Positions 37,728 to 49,345 of a DNA stretch of 64,000 nt are shown in pieces. The notes under the pieces were generated by a model. The model saw nothing but the letters and a program-made list of their open reading frames with translations, was not told the origin of the DNA and did no database searches. Source of the DNA: Aulostomus chinensis. Lineage: Eukaryota; Chordata; Actinopteri; Syngnathiformes; Aulostomidae. Every line of letters begins with the position of its first letter. The stretch's first letter is position 1. The position numbers and the translations under genes were made by a program. The stretch spans positions 7,488,144 to 7,552,143 of the forward strand of contig JBBMOA010000012.1 in NCBI GenBank assembly GCA_037954235.1, in the 5' to 3' direction.

Positions 37728-39244
37728 ACCCTGGGAAGATTAGCTGCTACGTTGGTGACCAACTAATGGGGATCCAATTAAATAAGCAAACAAATAAACC
37801 ATCTGTCACTTCAACTGCTGCTTCCGACTGTGCGAATTTAACAGAACACAATAACTGGAATTTACCTTCATTTTGTGCCCTCAAAGCATTTTTGTCCATT
37901 TCAGCATTTAATGCAATTAAATTGTATGCACAGCCTCCCGTTCACTCTACCCTGTTGTTCCTGAGAGAGGTCACAGGCAGATGTAAAGGCAGGGTGCAGC
38001 AAAGACAGGTTGCCAGTTTATGAAATGTCTAATACATAGAATAAACAATCACATTCGGTCTTGCGCAGAATATCTAATTAAACTGAGTTGCATGTCCTGA
38101 GGCTGCGAGAGGAAATAAAAACAAACACTGGAAGGGAGAAAATGCTCCACAAAGAAGGAGTTCAAGATTGAAAAGCACCCCGCCATTAGGGTCAAATACA
38201 TTTAATGTAACACCTAAAATGAATCCTCGAAAATGTATATTCTCAGTAGAGAAATTTCTCTGGAGAAAGGCACTTAAGTAGATACAAAATCGTTGAAGTA
38301 TTTCTCAGATTTTGCGAGTGAAACTTGAAAGGTAATTGGATGGCGGTGGTTCGTATGAGCAGCTTGGGTGTAATTTCTAATCAGTCACAGACCCTCAAAA
38401 ACAGTCTCAAAAGAGTCCAGGTGGACTCTTGAAAGTACTATTTTATGAGACAACTAAATATGATCCAAGGGAGCAATTGCACTGATTCATGAATGTGATA
38501 TTTTCAGAGGATTTTGCAACTGGGATGTGCCGCTTCCAATATGAGGAGTAATACATATGTTTTGAACCATCTTAACAATCACCACCAGTAATCTTAAATA
38601 GATCTCCTGATAATTGTCGGAATGCTGGCCTGCGGATCTGGAAGTATGTCAACAGTGTTGATGAGTGGAATTTGATGCTTGAATACACCAGGTCGAGGTG
38701 ACGGGTTCTATTTTTATATTTCTACATTTGCTGTAATACCTGAAATTTCCCCGTCAGGATTATCTTATCTTATCCTCAAATCCTTCCATCTGCTTTTGCA
38801 GTCTGACAGTGTGTATTTGAAAAGATTAACATCACTCAGAGATTGGGATATTACATCACAAACATGCTTTCTCTCCTTAACTTTAAATTCCTTTCCTGGA
38901 GTTTTGAAGAATGCAGGATTGATTGTCTGCATCTGAGAATTCTTTTTTTAGTTTTCCTAGCACAAATCCGGACCTTTTCCATCATTACGGCTGTTTGTAA
39001 TATTATTCGTGTCATAATCTTGAGATCAGACCCCGAGATGGACAGATAGAAGGTGCAAGAGACCCACAATTCATGCTTTTATCAGAGGCTGCAGTTCTTG
39101 GTGAATTCAACCCTCATTTCCCAGAGCGTAATCATCTTCATCCCTAATCTCTCATCTACAACGGTGTATATTGTACTGGAACACTGTATAAAGACCTGAC
39201 ATGAACCTGAAAACCTTCTGCGCTGACCCCTCCTTTATTTGCAG
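37727..39244. other. Non-coding interval
   Basis: This is unique sequence. An acceptor-like site (catctgcttttgcag, AG at 38800-38801) opens onto a 44-codon frame ending at 38936, without a donor or polyadenylation signal. Confidence 0.5.
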
Positions 39245-39505
39245 CGAGAGGCCGATTCAAAGAGTCAGAACAAATCTAGAAGTCGCAGCTTTGGACAAAT
39301 ATTCCATCTGTTGGTGCGTGTTATTTTTTTGTATTTTGGAACACACATCTACTATATTCAGACTCTATATAGGGTACTTATTCTTTCCAATAGTGGATAC
39401 ATTGTTGTTCAAAGGACCATCTCAAATGTAATAAACAATTATGTCGCATGTATGTCGGAAAAGTTGTTTAATTTCGATGAAATTGCAGTGACAACCCTCT
39501 CTTAA
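39245..39505 (+). other. Candidate exon, internal 69 nt or terminal
   Basis: The acceptor cctcctttatttgcag (AG at 39243-39244) opens a frame of 86 codons to a TAA at 39503-39505. It starts READSKSQNKSRSRSFGQ and later becomes hydrophobic. A TTG|gtgcgt donor (GT at 39314) would give a 69-nt exon. An ATTAAA hexamer at 39539-39544 would suit a terminal exon. No family recognised; may be chance. Confidence 0.17.
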
Positions 39506-40638
39506 AATGTAGGACAAATCTTTGAAAAATGGGTTTTTATTAAAGCAATATAAAAAAAATCGGTCACTGCATGTAGCTGGTCAAGGGGCAACAAATCCAC
39601 TCCCACATATACAAATGCAACATATAATCAAGTGTTTGCTTTGCTGTATTTTGGCTCTTTAAAGTTGTATGACTGTTAAAGAGAGTCGACGCCTTTTTCC
39701 GATCGTTGGCAGGTGTCCTTTAAAAGCAAGACTCAAAAATGAAAAGTAAAACGGGAGAAATATTCGAGCGTAAAAGCACTGGATATCACATCAGCTGCGG
39801 TGACAACAACATAGCGGACTCAAGATGCATGCTAGCTGTTTCGGGAAGCTGTACTTGGGTTAACACTGTTTAAAATATACTGCCATGCTCAAAATGAAAA
39901 CACCGCCATGTTTTATCCACTGTGGAAAAACTGCTGAAGTTGGAAATACTGCTGAAGTTGTCTGGTGTAGATTGAGTCTCTAATATCATTAACTGAAGTA
40001 CTCAACTATTTAAAAATGTGCCTTGATAATGGCCTTAGATGAACGATTTAGGGGTAACCTGAAGATTCGGAGGCAATGATGTCTTCACTACATTTAATGC
40101 CAGTCCATCCAGCAAATGATGTCACATCATTTAGCAGATGCTTTTGAACTGAAATGACTGATAGTAGCACATTTTTGTTTGAGGTCAAACTAGATAGCCA
40201 CCCTTTTTATGCTTCAGAGGGAAAAAAACAAAAACAAAACAGAGATCCAATCAGTGTCATTAAAATCTCTAGGATTTCAACCCAGAGAAACGTTGCCATT
40301 TCTTAGGTGACTTGAAGCTGGATTTTTGGAAAGTAGCTTCCACTAAAACTACCGTGACCATGTAGGGAGGCAAACCAGAGTTCATCCCTCTGTTCCTGCA
40401 AATGCCAATAAATGCTTTATGATTTGAAAACAGCTTGCCTTGTTTTGCTGCGGTACAATAGCCGCGTTGAGAGTCAGACATGAGATGTGAATCTGGACTC
40501 TCTGATGTGGGCCGATATACAATTATGATAAACTTCCTGGTGATCAATATGAGTGGTGCAGCACAGGACCAGCCGCGTTATCTATGCTTTTCCCCTCCAT
40601 CTGCTGATACTACAGCTGAGCTGACACACTCACAATTC

Positions 40639-40639
<1 letters not shown>
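39506..40639. other. Non-coding interval
   Basis: This is unique sequence. The word 'actgctgaagttg' is repeated 18 bases apart at about 39930-39960. No gene. Confidence 0.55.

Positions 40640-40709
<70 letters not shown>
40640..40709. repeat. (AC)35 microsatellite
   Basis: The array is 70 bases of uninterrupted AC. Confidence 0.97.
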
Positions 40710-40713
<4 letters not shown>

Positions 40714-41090
40714 AGTCATACGTTGCACAGATTGTAAACCCCCTGAGAACAACTTGTGATTTTGGGCTATAAAAAGAAGACTGGCTTGATTTGTGATTTC
40801 AACACTCTTATTTATATTCACATAAAAAGAGCATTCTGAACAATATAACAATTGTGTGTGTCAGCTGGATGGAGACGGGCATCCACTCCAGGAATTCTAC
40901 TAATTACTGAGTCAGTCCATATGCCTCCATTTACAGCCTCTTTCTCTCTGCAGCTCTGCGTATACCTGTTTGGAAATACCTGTCTTTTTTCATCTTAATT
41001 TATTGGCATTGTATAGATCAAAATTGATTTGACTTGACCCTTACCTTAACCGTAACCATCACAGCTTAACACCCAACCGTCACCCTGAAC

Positions 41091-41138
41091 CCATCCATCC
41101 ATCCATTTTCTATTCTGCTTATCCATTAAGGGTCGTGT

Positions 41139-41169
<31 letters not shown>

Positions 41170-41371
41170 GGGGCTGGAGCCTATCCCAGCTAGCATTGGG
41201 TGAGAGCCGGGTTCACCCTGGACTGGTCACCAGTCCATCGCAGGGCCGAGCAATTAGGGGTTCAGTATCTTGCTCAAGGATACTTGGACACGGTCACTGG
41301 GGGAAGTGAGGATCGAACCAGCGCCTCTTCGGTTACTGGCTGACCACTGTACCTCTGAGCCATGCTGCCCC
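41091..41371 (-). mobile_element. Nearly full-length tRNA-derived SINE with target-site duplication
   Basis: Reading the minus strand, the element starts at 41371 with GGGGCAGCATGGCTCAGAGG. It carries a pol III A box (TGGCTCAGAGG, 41362-41352) and B box (GGTTCGATCCT, 41319-41309). The body follows (a 'cttgagcaagatactgaacc' block, then 'ccatcgcaggg' and 'ctggagcctatcccagct' on the plus strand). It ends in a (ATGG)n tail at 41091-41106. The eight-base direct repeat accctgaa flanks it at 41082-41089 and 41376-41383. A (GT)n and a 21-base G run (41135-41173) interrupt the 3' part. Family name not assigned. Confidence 0.88.
41135..41173. repeat. (GT)n-poly(G) expansion inside the SINE
   Basis: Nine GT units and 21 G bases replace the short 'gggtcgcgggggg' segment usual for this repeat. 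The same site is expanded in the SINE fragment at 29.5 kb. Confidence 0.93.
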
Positions 41372-41383
41372 GTTAACCCTGAA

Positions 41384-42094
41384 GCCAACCATAACTTTAT
41401 ATCCCTAAAACAGCTATTTAAACACTATTTAAGCCACTGTCTTGAGCTACATTTGCCCTTTACGTTTGGCTTACATGGTCATACAGTCTTTTGTGTCTGC
41501 CCAGCCCAAGTTTCTTTTCAGCTCTTGTTTGTGGCACAAGACAGAAAATAACAAAAGACATCCCTCAAGCAAGAGCTAGAATGCTGAATGAGCACATCTC
41601 TCTACCTATGGCAAAGAGCTGTTAATGACTGTAAACTCTTGTTTACCTGCCAGCGTCTCGGGGGGACCTGCCAAATTTAATCTGACTTGAGCTTCATTTG
41701 TGGTGTTCTTGCTCAGGTTGACTGCATGAAAATGAGCTCTGCTTCAAGGCGGATGAAAGGGTGTATGTGGATGCACGCGGAATCAAGAGCAGAGATAAAG
41801 ATAAAGACAGCCAGCAATTAGCATACACAAACATGATTGCTGGTTTTATACCTGTATATCTGAGAGACGTGCTGACCAAGATGTTCTTTTTCCTCCTCCC
41901 TGCAGCCTGGCAGCAGTTGCACGGTGGCATGTTTACCAATGTGCGGAACAGAGGTTACTGGAACAAAGCATCAGAAAAGTTCCAGGTTTTACTAGATGTG
42001 ATATCCTATCTGGCACATTTACGTGTACTATTGGATATATAGCCATATCCAAGATATAGAGTCGCTTAATTCCTAAACTTCACAGCAAGTGAGC
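41384..42094. other. Non-coding interval with an exon-like block
   Basis: At 41906-41985 a strong acceptor (ttctttttcctcctccctgcag) and a weaker TCCAG|gttttac donor bracket 80 bases open in all three frames. No product recognised, and the lack of frame preference argues against coding. Confidence 0.35.
42008..42029. repeat. 22-bp exact repeat, copy 1
   Basis: The non-simple word containing ggcacatttacgtgtact recurs exactly at 44995-45016, about 3 kb away in the same orientation. It contains TTACGTGT, a bZIP/E-box-like core. Confidence 0.7.
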
Positions 42095-42112
42095 AAAAAA
42101 AAAAAAAAAAAA
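42095..42112. repeat. Poly(A) tract, 18 bases
   Basis: A pure A run with no recognised retroposed body. Confidence 0.9.
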
Positions 42113-42852
42113 GGACTTTTAGCTGGAATTTTTCAGAATAAGACTCTGAAAACCAACTCGAATGAAATCATCATAAAAATAAAGCATTACTGCTTTTATT
42201 TTGAAGGCAAAACAACTGCACTGGAAGTGATTTTGTACACAACTGATTCGAGATAAACACATTCCTTCATCTACATTCATCCCAAATACCTCGAATACGT
42301 AGTATTTTGGATGTAAAAGGGCTTTTAAAGTTCATTTGGGTAGTAAACGAAGAAATATGAAGTACCTGGTATGTAACTTTGGTTACATTTTTAACTCCAA
42401 CCTTAACCATTCTCCAAAGGTCAGATATCGGAGGTCAAATTGACTTCAGAGATCTCAATAATTTAGAAGGTTTAGCTTAAAACTTTTGAGTTGCATCAGC
42501 TAAAATGATAGATCTTCCCCTACAGATGTAAAACACTTGCCAGACTTATTTACTGTGCATAAACCACAATCTGATTATAACACAGTGGCATTCAATATCA
42601 TATTGAATTTAACCATCCAGTGTAGCCTATATCCTTCATTTTCTACCAATCACAAAATGTAATGTTACTTTGCTGCTGCCAGAAGTGATATTTTTATAAC
42701 TAGACATGTTTTCCACTTGGGAAATAGCACTGAAGTGGATGTCGCAAGTGGGAGAGAATACAAATCTTCAAATGGATGTTTATCGACAAGCTCCCAAGCT
42801 GCTGCTCCACCACGCAGTACTCGCTGTCGGTAGTGCTCGTCTCACTCTCACA
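42113..42852. other. Non-coding interval
   Basis: This is unique AT-rich sequence. No gene or repeat recognised. Confidence 0.6.
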
Positions 42853-42874
42853 AACGCACGCGCGCACGCACACA

Positions 42875-42944
<70 letters not shown>
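42853..42944. repeat. (ACGC/CGCG)n-(AC)n compound microsatellite
   Basis: An ACGCACGCGCGC start leads into roughly 35 AC units with one AG interruption. Confidence 0.96.
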
Positions 42945-42946
<2 letters not shown>

Positions 42947-43799
42947 TCAATACACATCAGAGGCTGTCCTCAACTGCCACACACCCAAACACCCACCAAT
43001 TTATCATCAAGATAAATGCAAGTTTTCCTGGACTGTCGCCAACCCTTCACCCCAACAAGACAGAGCCCATGGAAATGACATCATTATTGAGGAGGAAGTT
43101 GACTCACAGCAGAAGTGTTCGCTGCAGGGGGACTTGAGCCCTCGACGTCCTCTGTCATGCCTGCGGAAGACGTGAGATCTGAGGGAGAACTGAAGTTTGA
43201 TGGACAGACTGAATAAGTAGCCCAGTCAGGGGTTCTTAATGGAGATGTCCATCTGCGACTTTATGCAAAGCACTTTTAGAAAGCTGGAGGAAGTACGGTG
43301 TGAATTAGGGGATAAAAGAGCTTTCAGATAAAGAAATTGATAGTTGCAGGATTTGAAACTTGTCTGACTTGTCAGCCTAATGTTTCACACGGGGTCCCAT
43401 AATCTTTAGTTTTCAAATGTCTGTTTCTCTAAAGGAGAGACACACCGTAAAATGTATGACATATTTTGCTTCTTGAGATAAAATCTACATCATAAATGCA
43501 TTCAATTCCACTTGTATATCCCTATAGAAACCATATCCTACTCGTCCGCAGAAAAATTTAAGTGATGAATGGCACACAGTTATGCATGAAAGATGAAAAC
43601 GACTTGAAGTGTAAAAATGCCAGACCCTCTTTACACACATACCGTGACTGAATATAAATAAAGACAAGCAGGTCCATAAATCACTTCGGTGTGGAACTTC
43701 AGCCCCGTCCCTTTTATTCCCTGCAGCCTTGACGAACAGCAATAACAGCTGCAAGACAGTGATCAATCTGCATTACATTTACAAACTACTAAAACAACA
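42945..43799. other. Non-coding interval
   Basis: This is unique sequence. The long plus frame 42706-43137 is driven by the (AC)n. No gene. Confidence 0.55.
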
Positions 43800-43995
43800 C
43801 TCACCTTTTCTCCTTGCCGCACAGCTATTGCACCGTGGCTGGCGCCTGGAGCAGAGGAGAGAAAGCATTAAACTAAAAGGTCATCTCTCAGTTATTAGGC
43901 ATGGCGCTGTTTGCTAATAGCTCTGCCCAGAGAGGCAGCTATTGATCAGAACCTGTCCCTGCTCCAACAGTGAGGATTACACACATTTCTTCTGT
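43800..43995. promoter_or_regulatory. Possible conserved non-coding element
   Basis: The block has mixed composition with TTATTAGGCATGG, GCTAATAG, GATCAG and TAATTGAG words. It overlaps a 62-codon plus frame (43729-43917) that follows a ttattccctgcag acceptor, so an exon is a weaker alternative. Confidence 0.22.
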
Positions 43996-44499
43996 TCCCT
44001 CTAATTGAGCAGGGTTCACCTTGTGAGTATAGTCCTCCTGCGTGCACACAGACACACTCTTTCAAAAGCACCAGCAGATTTAATCCCCGACATGTGCACA
44101 CCTACAGTATGTCAGCGTTCACATGCGCGGAGCAGCATAGCCAACATAACCACTGCCAAATTAACGGAAAATGAACTTCAATCGATGTGTCATTTCAGTT
44201 AAAATATGTTGCGTGCACGTGACTGCATTATTGTGTTACTTCTCATAACAATAAATTGATTTTTAGGGAGTTTGACAATTTGTGGAACCTCTTGGGCCTT
44301 TCGCTTTAATATTTCTCGGGATATAGCTCCGTACAAACCTCACGGCTACAGAATAAGAACCACCCTGGCGATAACAACTTTGATTTCACTAACTAGTCAT
44401 TTCATTCATCACACATTATTAAAAAAAATGATGGCTATATTCTGCCCCCCGCTGAGTCAGCTCACAGCAGGCAGTGGACTCAGAGGGGCTCATCACATT

Positions 44500-44524
44500 G
44501 AGGAGGAGGAGGAGGAGGAGGAGG
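44500..44524. repeat. (GAG)n trinucleotide repeat
   Basis: About eight AGG/GAG units read as poly-Glu in an unsupported frame. Confidence 0.93.
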
Positions 44525-44612
44525 TGTCAGGTTAGAAGCTAGCGAGGCTGAAGTCTGGTGCGGCAGCGTGATGTCCGTCCCTTTTGCTATACATGAAAAT
44601 GAAACTTAGAGC

Positions 44613-44628
44613 TTTTTTTTTTTTTTTT
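44613..44628. repeat. Poly(T) tract, 16 bases
   Basis: The tract is bracketed by agagc and gctct, so a 5-bp stem with a T loop is possible. Confidence 0.9.
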
Positions 44629-44994
44629 GCTCTATGTCTTAATTTTCTCCAGATACTAGAAAATATTCAGGTTTGTATTTCGATCAATACCTATTTGTTT
44701 AACATGCTATCAGCTGAAGGAACCAAACATGAAGGAAACTGTGTTCTGTAATCCATGTCTGTGGTGAACTGCAGTTACAAAAACCAAAAAACAGGCACAC
44801 AAACACATCTTTTATTTTAAAACTACAGGATACAAACTGGACATTCTTTGATCAAACTGGATTCCTATTTCAGCTTATTAATTAAACCATCGTTTGCATA
44901 TGGTGCAATCATTGTAAGAAATTATAATCAAAGTTCTCACACCTTCATTTCCCATCTGAGTACATATTTAAACTAAATTATCCCCTGGGCTATA

Positions 44995-45016
44995 ATCTGG
45001 CACATTTACGTGTACT
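44995..45016. repeat. 22-bp exact repeat, copy 2
   Basis: Exact match to 42008-42029. Similarity falls off quickly on both sides (only a few flanking bases agree). Confidence 0.7.
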
Positions 45017-46080
45017 TTTGTATATGTTCATCAATGTGTGTTGTCCTGAAATAATGAAATTAAATAAGATAAACACAATCAGCTCAAACTGAAAGTAATC
45101 ATTTGAGTATCATGATAATCAAATTTTTCCATTTGTGTTGGAATTAAAAATAAAATGAAAAATCCTCCTGCATAAAGTCAAGAAGCGTGAACAATTATTT
45201 TCATTTTATTAAAAAAATGTACTGTAGATGATCAGTTACATGTCATTCATGCAGTTCATAAGAGAGAATGATGAGAAAATATATTCCATAGCGATCGACA
45301 ACTTTCAAACAATTAGATGCTTCGAAGGCACAGCGAAGTCTTTGTTGATGGATATTCGGTCAGAAAAGCATTTGTGTGATATCACCAGTATAACCAGTAT
45401 AAACCCACCATGCACATTTCAACATTTCTTGTCTGAATCAGATAGAGATTGCAGTTTATGGACACGGCGGAGGCATTACAAGACTGATCAGTGCAGAAAA
45501 TAATTAGGAGTTCGTTTGCATGAGCCAGTCATGAAAATCACACCTAAAAGTGATGACAAAATCATAAGATTTACAAACACGTGGATCCGGACGCTTTAAT
45601 TCATCCAAGTCTTACAGGACACCTTTTATATTCATCCATGAAGCACGTGATGAATTGCTGCTGTTCCTATAAGGCCTGTGTTCAGTTGGAGGTCAATAAT
45701 TCATCTGTGATCAGGGGGTGTGACGATGGCGGTGCACTCTGATCAAGAGAGTGAGACTCCAACTGTGTCGTCGCCGCCGCACCTACAATGACACCACCAG
45801 CTGACGACTTCCACGCTGTTTCATCACCAGTACTCCAGCAAGGAGAGCTTTATATTGTATAGATGCTCAACACATAAATCACTTTGTAATTATGCATTGT
45901 ATTGCAAGGTCCTGGCATGTTGACAAATTAAGCAATCTGGAAAGGGAATGTATGCAGGGGGCCTAAAGGAGCTATTACCAGATACTTGGACCACAGCAGG
46001 CTACCGTACACATTCAAGAGGACAAAGATGTACAAAGCAAATAAATAATATCATCTATGATCTCTGAATGCGCATATTGC
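45017..46080. other. Non-coding interval
   Basis: This is unique sequence. A short 10-base tandem (accagtataa x2) lies at about 45384-45403. No gene. Confidence 0.6.
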
Positions 46081-46083
46081 AGA

Positions 46084-46160
46084 GGTACTCAAGTCTTTGA
46101 GCTCAAGTTCAAGACAAGTCTCAAGTCTTCGGCCTCGAGTCTCAAGTGTCTTGTGCCCCT
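46084..46160. repeat. Degenerate 'caagtct' repeat cluster
   Basis: Six or more imperfect copies of caagtct/tcaagt/cgagtct occur in 77 bases. Similar 'agtcaagtctcaagtc' clusters are common in fish dispersed repeats, so it may mark part of a decayed transposon extending towards 46.6 kb; the element could not be identified. Confidence 0.45.
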
Positions 46161-46913
46161 TAGTATCTCTTCTGTTCATCTGCTTGGACCACAGCATTGT
46201 TATACCTAAAGATTTCAAAGCAAGTACTCCGCTGTCATCCCTCCTTCATCAAGTTGCAACCATGATCCAATATGAAAAGGATAAATAAAAGTCAATCCAA
46301 AAAATCCCTTTCAGTTAATAACTTGTATTTTTCCTCGTACCAACACATACTGTAGCTCCAGTACGGCGGCCGCCAAGCCAGCACTAACATTATACTGTAT
46401 GTGGGCAAGCGGAGAAAAAGCAGCACTCATCCTGTCAAAGCATGACAAAAACAAGCCATGAAGCTTGCAACATACTAATGTTAGACAGCAGCCTGACACT
46501 ATAACATGAGAGAGCTAACATTAAACATGTTTGCTAACCACGGGCGACCGACCTACCAGCTTGCATTTTGAGGCGCTTTTCAAAGTTTGAGGTTGTCGAT
46601 CCTGCATCCTTTGCTTTCATGGCATCTGCGGCATATGGTAATCAGAAAAGGGTTTTGTGCATCCCAGCTTTCGTGTCAGTTGTGCTCTTTATGACGACCT
46701 CTGGTGCAAGCGTTTCACTGGAGATACAAGAAAATAAAACACGTGTGGACATGTAAAGACGAGGCCACTCGGGTCAAACGTCAGGACACTGAATCACCTG
46801 GATACACACAGTCTCCAGGCTCCCAAACATGATGTAGCGCTGAGTTAAGAAGCTTTGATTTGATCTATTCCTTCCTGCAAAGGTCTCATTGGATGGTGAC
46901 GTAAGGTTTTAGT
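46161..46913. other. Non-coding interval
   Basis: This is possibly the remainder of a decayed dispersed repeat ('gctaacatt', 'gctaac' words). No gene. Confidence 0.4.
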
Positions 46914-46936
46914 AAAAAAAAAAAAAAAAAAAAAAA
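46914..46936. repeat. Poly(A) tract, 23 bases
   Basis: A pure A run, followed 20 bases later by a second shorter A run. Confidence 0.92.
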
Positions 46937-46959
46937 GATTGGATGGGATTGTTTTAAAA

Positions 46960-47881
46960 AAAAAGGAGACTTGCATTTATTAAGAAAAATATTTCCTATT
47001 TCAAGCCACAGCAGCCAGCAGTCTTAGATGTAGGTACAGATTTCATGGCAAAACAAGAAGAAACTAACAACAAGCCGTTTGCTAAAGTGTGACATACTGT
47101 AAAAAGACACTGTGGAGCTCGGGAAGAAGATAATTTAGCTCAAGTTCATCAATCACTCTCAGCTCAGACACGCACTCCCACACCAGCTCACGCCAGCTCA
47201 ACGACTGCCAAGCAGCCACACATAGGCTGCTAATTCAGAACTTTCCTTGTCAGCAGCTCCTGCTCTTATCATCAAAAGTGCTTTGGTTAAAAACATGACC
47301 AAGCAACCTTACCAGCAAGTTAGAAATATGATCCTCTTGTATCTGATAATGTGAATTATCTGAGTCATAAATGACCCATCGCTTCGATAACTCTGCCCCA
47401 ATACATTTCAAATGCAATGGACCAGGATGTACTGACGTGTGTTTCTACTCTATGATGTAGATCACATCTGCATACAGAAGACAGCAGAGGGTAGTTGATT
47501 GATGCACATTTTCAGTGTGGAGCTTTTTAAAAACATACCAGCATCACTGGAAACCTGCACGTGTGCGTTTTATGCGGCCACCCTGTCAGGCTGTGGTGGA
47601 ACGTTACCGCCGGGACACGCTGGTGGTCAACATAGCTCTGTCCACATGACTAGATATAATGCTGTGGCATCGGTGGATGGCGGCCGTGCCAGGCTGGACG
47701 ATGCGGTTTCAACCTGGTGCTTGTAACAGCTGATTATGTGTTGTATGTTACGTTTTCCTTTTATATGGTGCACCTGATCCCACTGCTGTACAGCAAGTCT
47801 TCTCTGTGGGGAAGTTCTGCTTCATTGATGTAGAGACTTGGAATAATGCATTGTGGTTGTATGTTTCTGCAACTTGTGCCA
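46960..47881. other. Non-coding interval
   Basis: This is unique sequence with slightly higher CpG content at 47560-47710. The 30-base block bounded by 'attatcag' and 'CTG|gtaagg' on the minus strand near 47315-47345 is probably chance. Confidence 0.55.
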
Positions 47882-48230
47882 GTTACAGTGACCTTTGACC
47901 CCCATTACTTTTTTCAGCTCGTTTTTGAGCCTCGGTGGATTTTGGTTCTGTATTTAAAGGAATTCCCTCGTGGCATTTGAGAAAAATAGTTTTATGTGGA
48001 GCGACACTGAGGTTTTACCTTTGACCACCAACGTCAGCTCATCCTCAAGTCCCAGTGGACATGTGAGCCTAATTTGAAGGTCCAGAGATATCAGATGAAT
48101 GAGAATGGGACAGATCTCAAGAGCCTGTGAGGTGACGCTGACCTTGACCTTTGACCACTGCAGTCTTTCAGTTCCTCCATGAGACCCAGTGGTTATTTGA
48201 ACCACGAGGTCATTTGGTGGAAGGTAAAAC
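47882..48230 (+). repeat. Three-unit ~128-bp tandem repeat carrying DR1 motifs
   Basis: The word ctttgacc recurs at 47893, 48019 and 48149 (spacing 126 and 130). Each occurrence is followed by similar 'caagtcccagtggacatgtg'-type sequence, diverged to roughly two-thirds identity by eye. A related copy is at 55.45 kb. This matches a dispersed fish repeat typified by 'tgaccttgacctttgaccacc' and 'gaattccctcg'. TGACCTTTGACC is the complement of a nuclear-receptor DR1 site. Confidence 0.7.
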
Positions 48231-49125
48231 ACTACCTTTCTTTAGGTTTTGCATCCCACCTCGAAATAGTCTTTGTTAGCTGGATTTCAGTGAAAACTAA
48301 GTCTTGTTTAAGATAACCAGTCGTCTTCCCTACTTAGCAGTCCTGATTTCATGATCAGTTCCTCTGTTTTAGCTCATGCAAAGACGAAAAAGATTAAAAG
48401 AAGTTTTTCGTTGAATCCACAAGTGAGTCCTTGTGCTTCGCTTCTGGAGATAGTTGCTTGTTTGTTGTGGAAAGTGTCTTCACCATCAGTAAGCCGGATG
48501 CTATCAAGGAATTCACAATAAACAACAAGAAAAACCAAAACGCTTCTTCCAAATGAGAGCGAAAAAAAGCTGATTGTTGCTCCTTCTCGTCTGAACGATA
48601 TTTGATGCAAAAATCTTTTGACTTCAAGCGCCTCATTTCTTTTTGCCATGTCTTATTCCATGTCTGACAGATTTCTAGTTGAAGCAGCCCTACAAAATAA
48701 AACCCCCCACACACAACACAGTGGTTTTATCTTTTAATTCTCAGAAATGAAAAGTTTTTGAATAACTTGTTGAATGGAATTTTTGCACCAGCTTTCTTTG
48801 TTTGTTATTTAGATTAAACAGATAATAGTGCAAAAAAAAAAAAAGAAGAAGTCAAATTGATTATTTATAGAAAGTGCTGCCCTTGGTAGTGCACTCTCGG
48901 AACAGTCATAGCTGATTTGATATTCATTGCCAAAGCTATGGAGAACATCACTCCAGGGATTAAGAATACATTTCCACTTCACTTTCATAGCACACACACG
49001 CACATGCACACACACACGCACACAGAGAGGACAGACAAAGTTTGGAGGGAGAGTATATGTGAGGAAAACAGTGATGGAGTGAGAAGAAGATGAGAGACAG
49101 AGCGCACACGGAGAGCCGAGGCAGC
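48231..49125. other. Non-coding interval
   Basis: This is unique sequence with a 13-base A run at about 48832-48844 and a short interrupted AC repeat at 48992-49023. Confidence 0.6.
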
Positions 49126-49129
49126 ACTG

Positions 49130-49345
49130 TTGAGCTTATTAGGATTGACTCCCCCACATTGCAGACACTTTAATAACTGTTCTTTATGTTATAAAAACAT
49201 AGAGCTGCCCTGCCGTGGACAGGCAGAGTCAGATTGCCCTCAGTGTGGCTTCATTGGCTGTTAATGAGGCCATTTTCCTGGAGCGAGCGCCACTCAGGGG
49301 GAACTAATCTCTGAGTGGTGTGAAGTGCAGGATGAAAAAGAGGCC
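49130..49345. promoter_or_regulatory. Possible conserved non-coding element
   Basis: Balanced composition with CATTGGCTGTTAATGAGGCC (CCAAT-type and homeodomain words), CTTTAATAAC and GAGCGAGCGCC. No repeat or open frame explains it. Inference only. Confidence 0.25.

Noticed and set aside
37538..38023. 161-codon plus frame
   Set aside because: It is held open by the (TG)31 array and has no ordinary start, splice structure or recognisable domain.
41906..41985. 80-nt block with excellent acceptor and weak donor
   Set aside because: All three frames are open, so coding cannot be distinguished, and the donor is far from consensus. Kept only as a note in the interval entry.
40631..42950. Shared cacaattcaa word beside two (AC)n arrays
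   Set aside because: Short and AT-rich, so it can arise by chance; no further similarity was seen.
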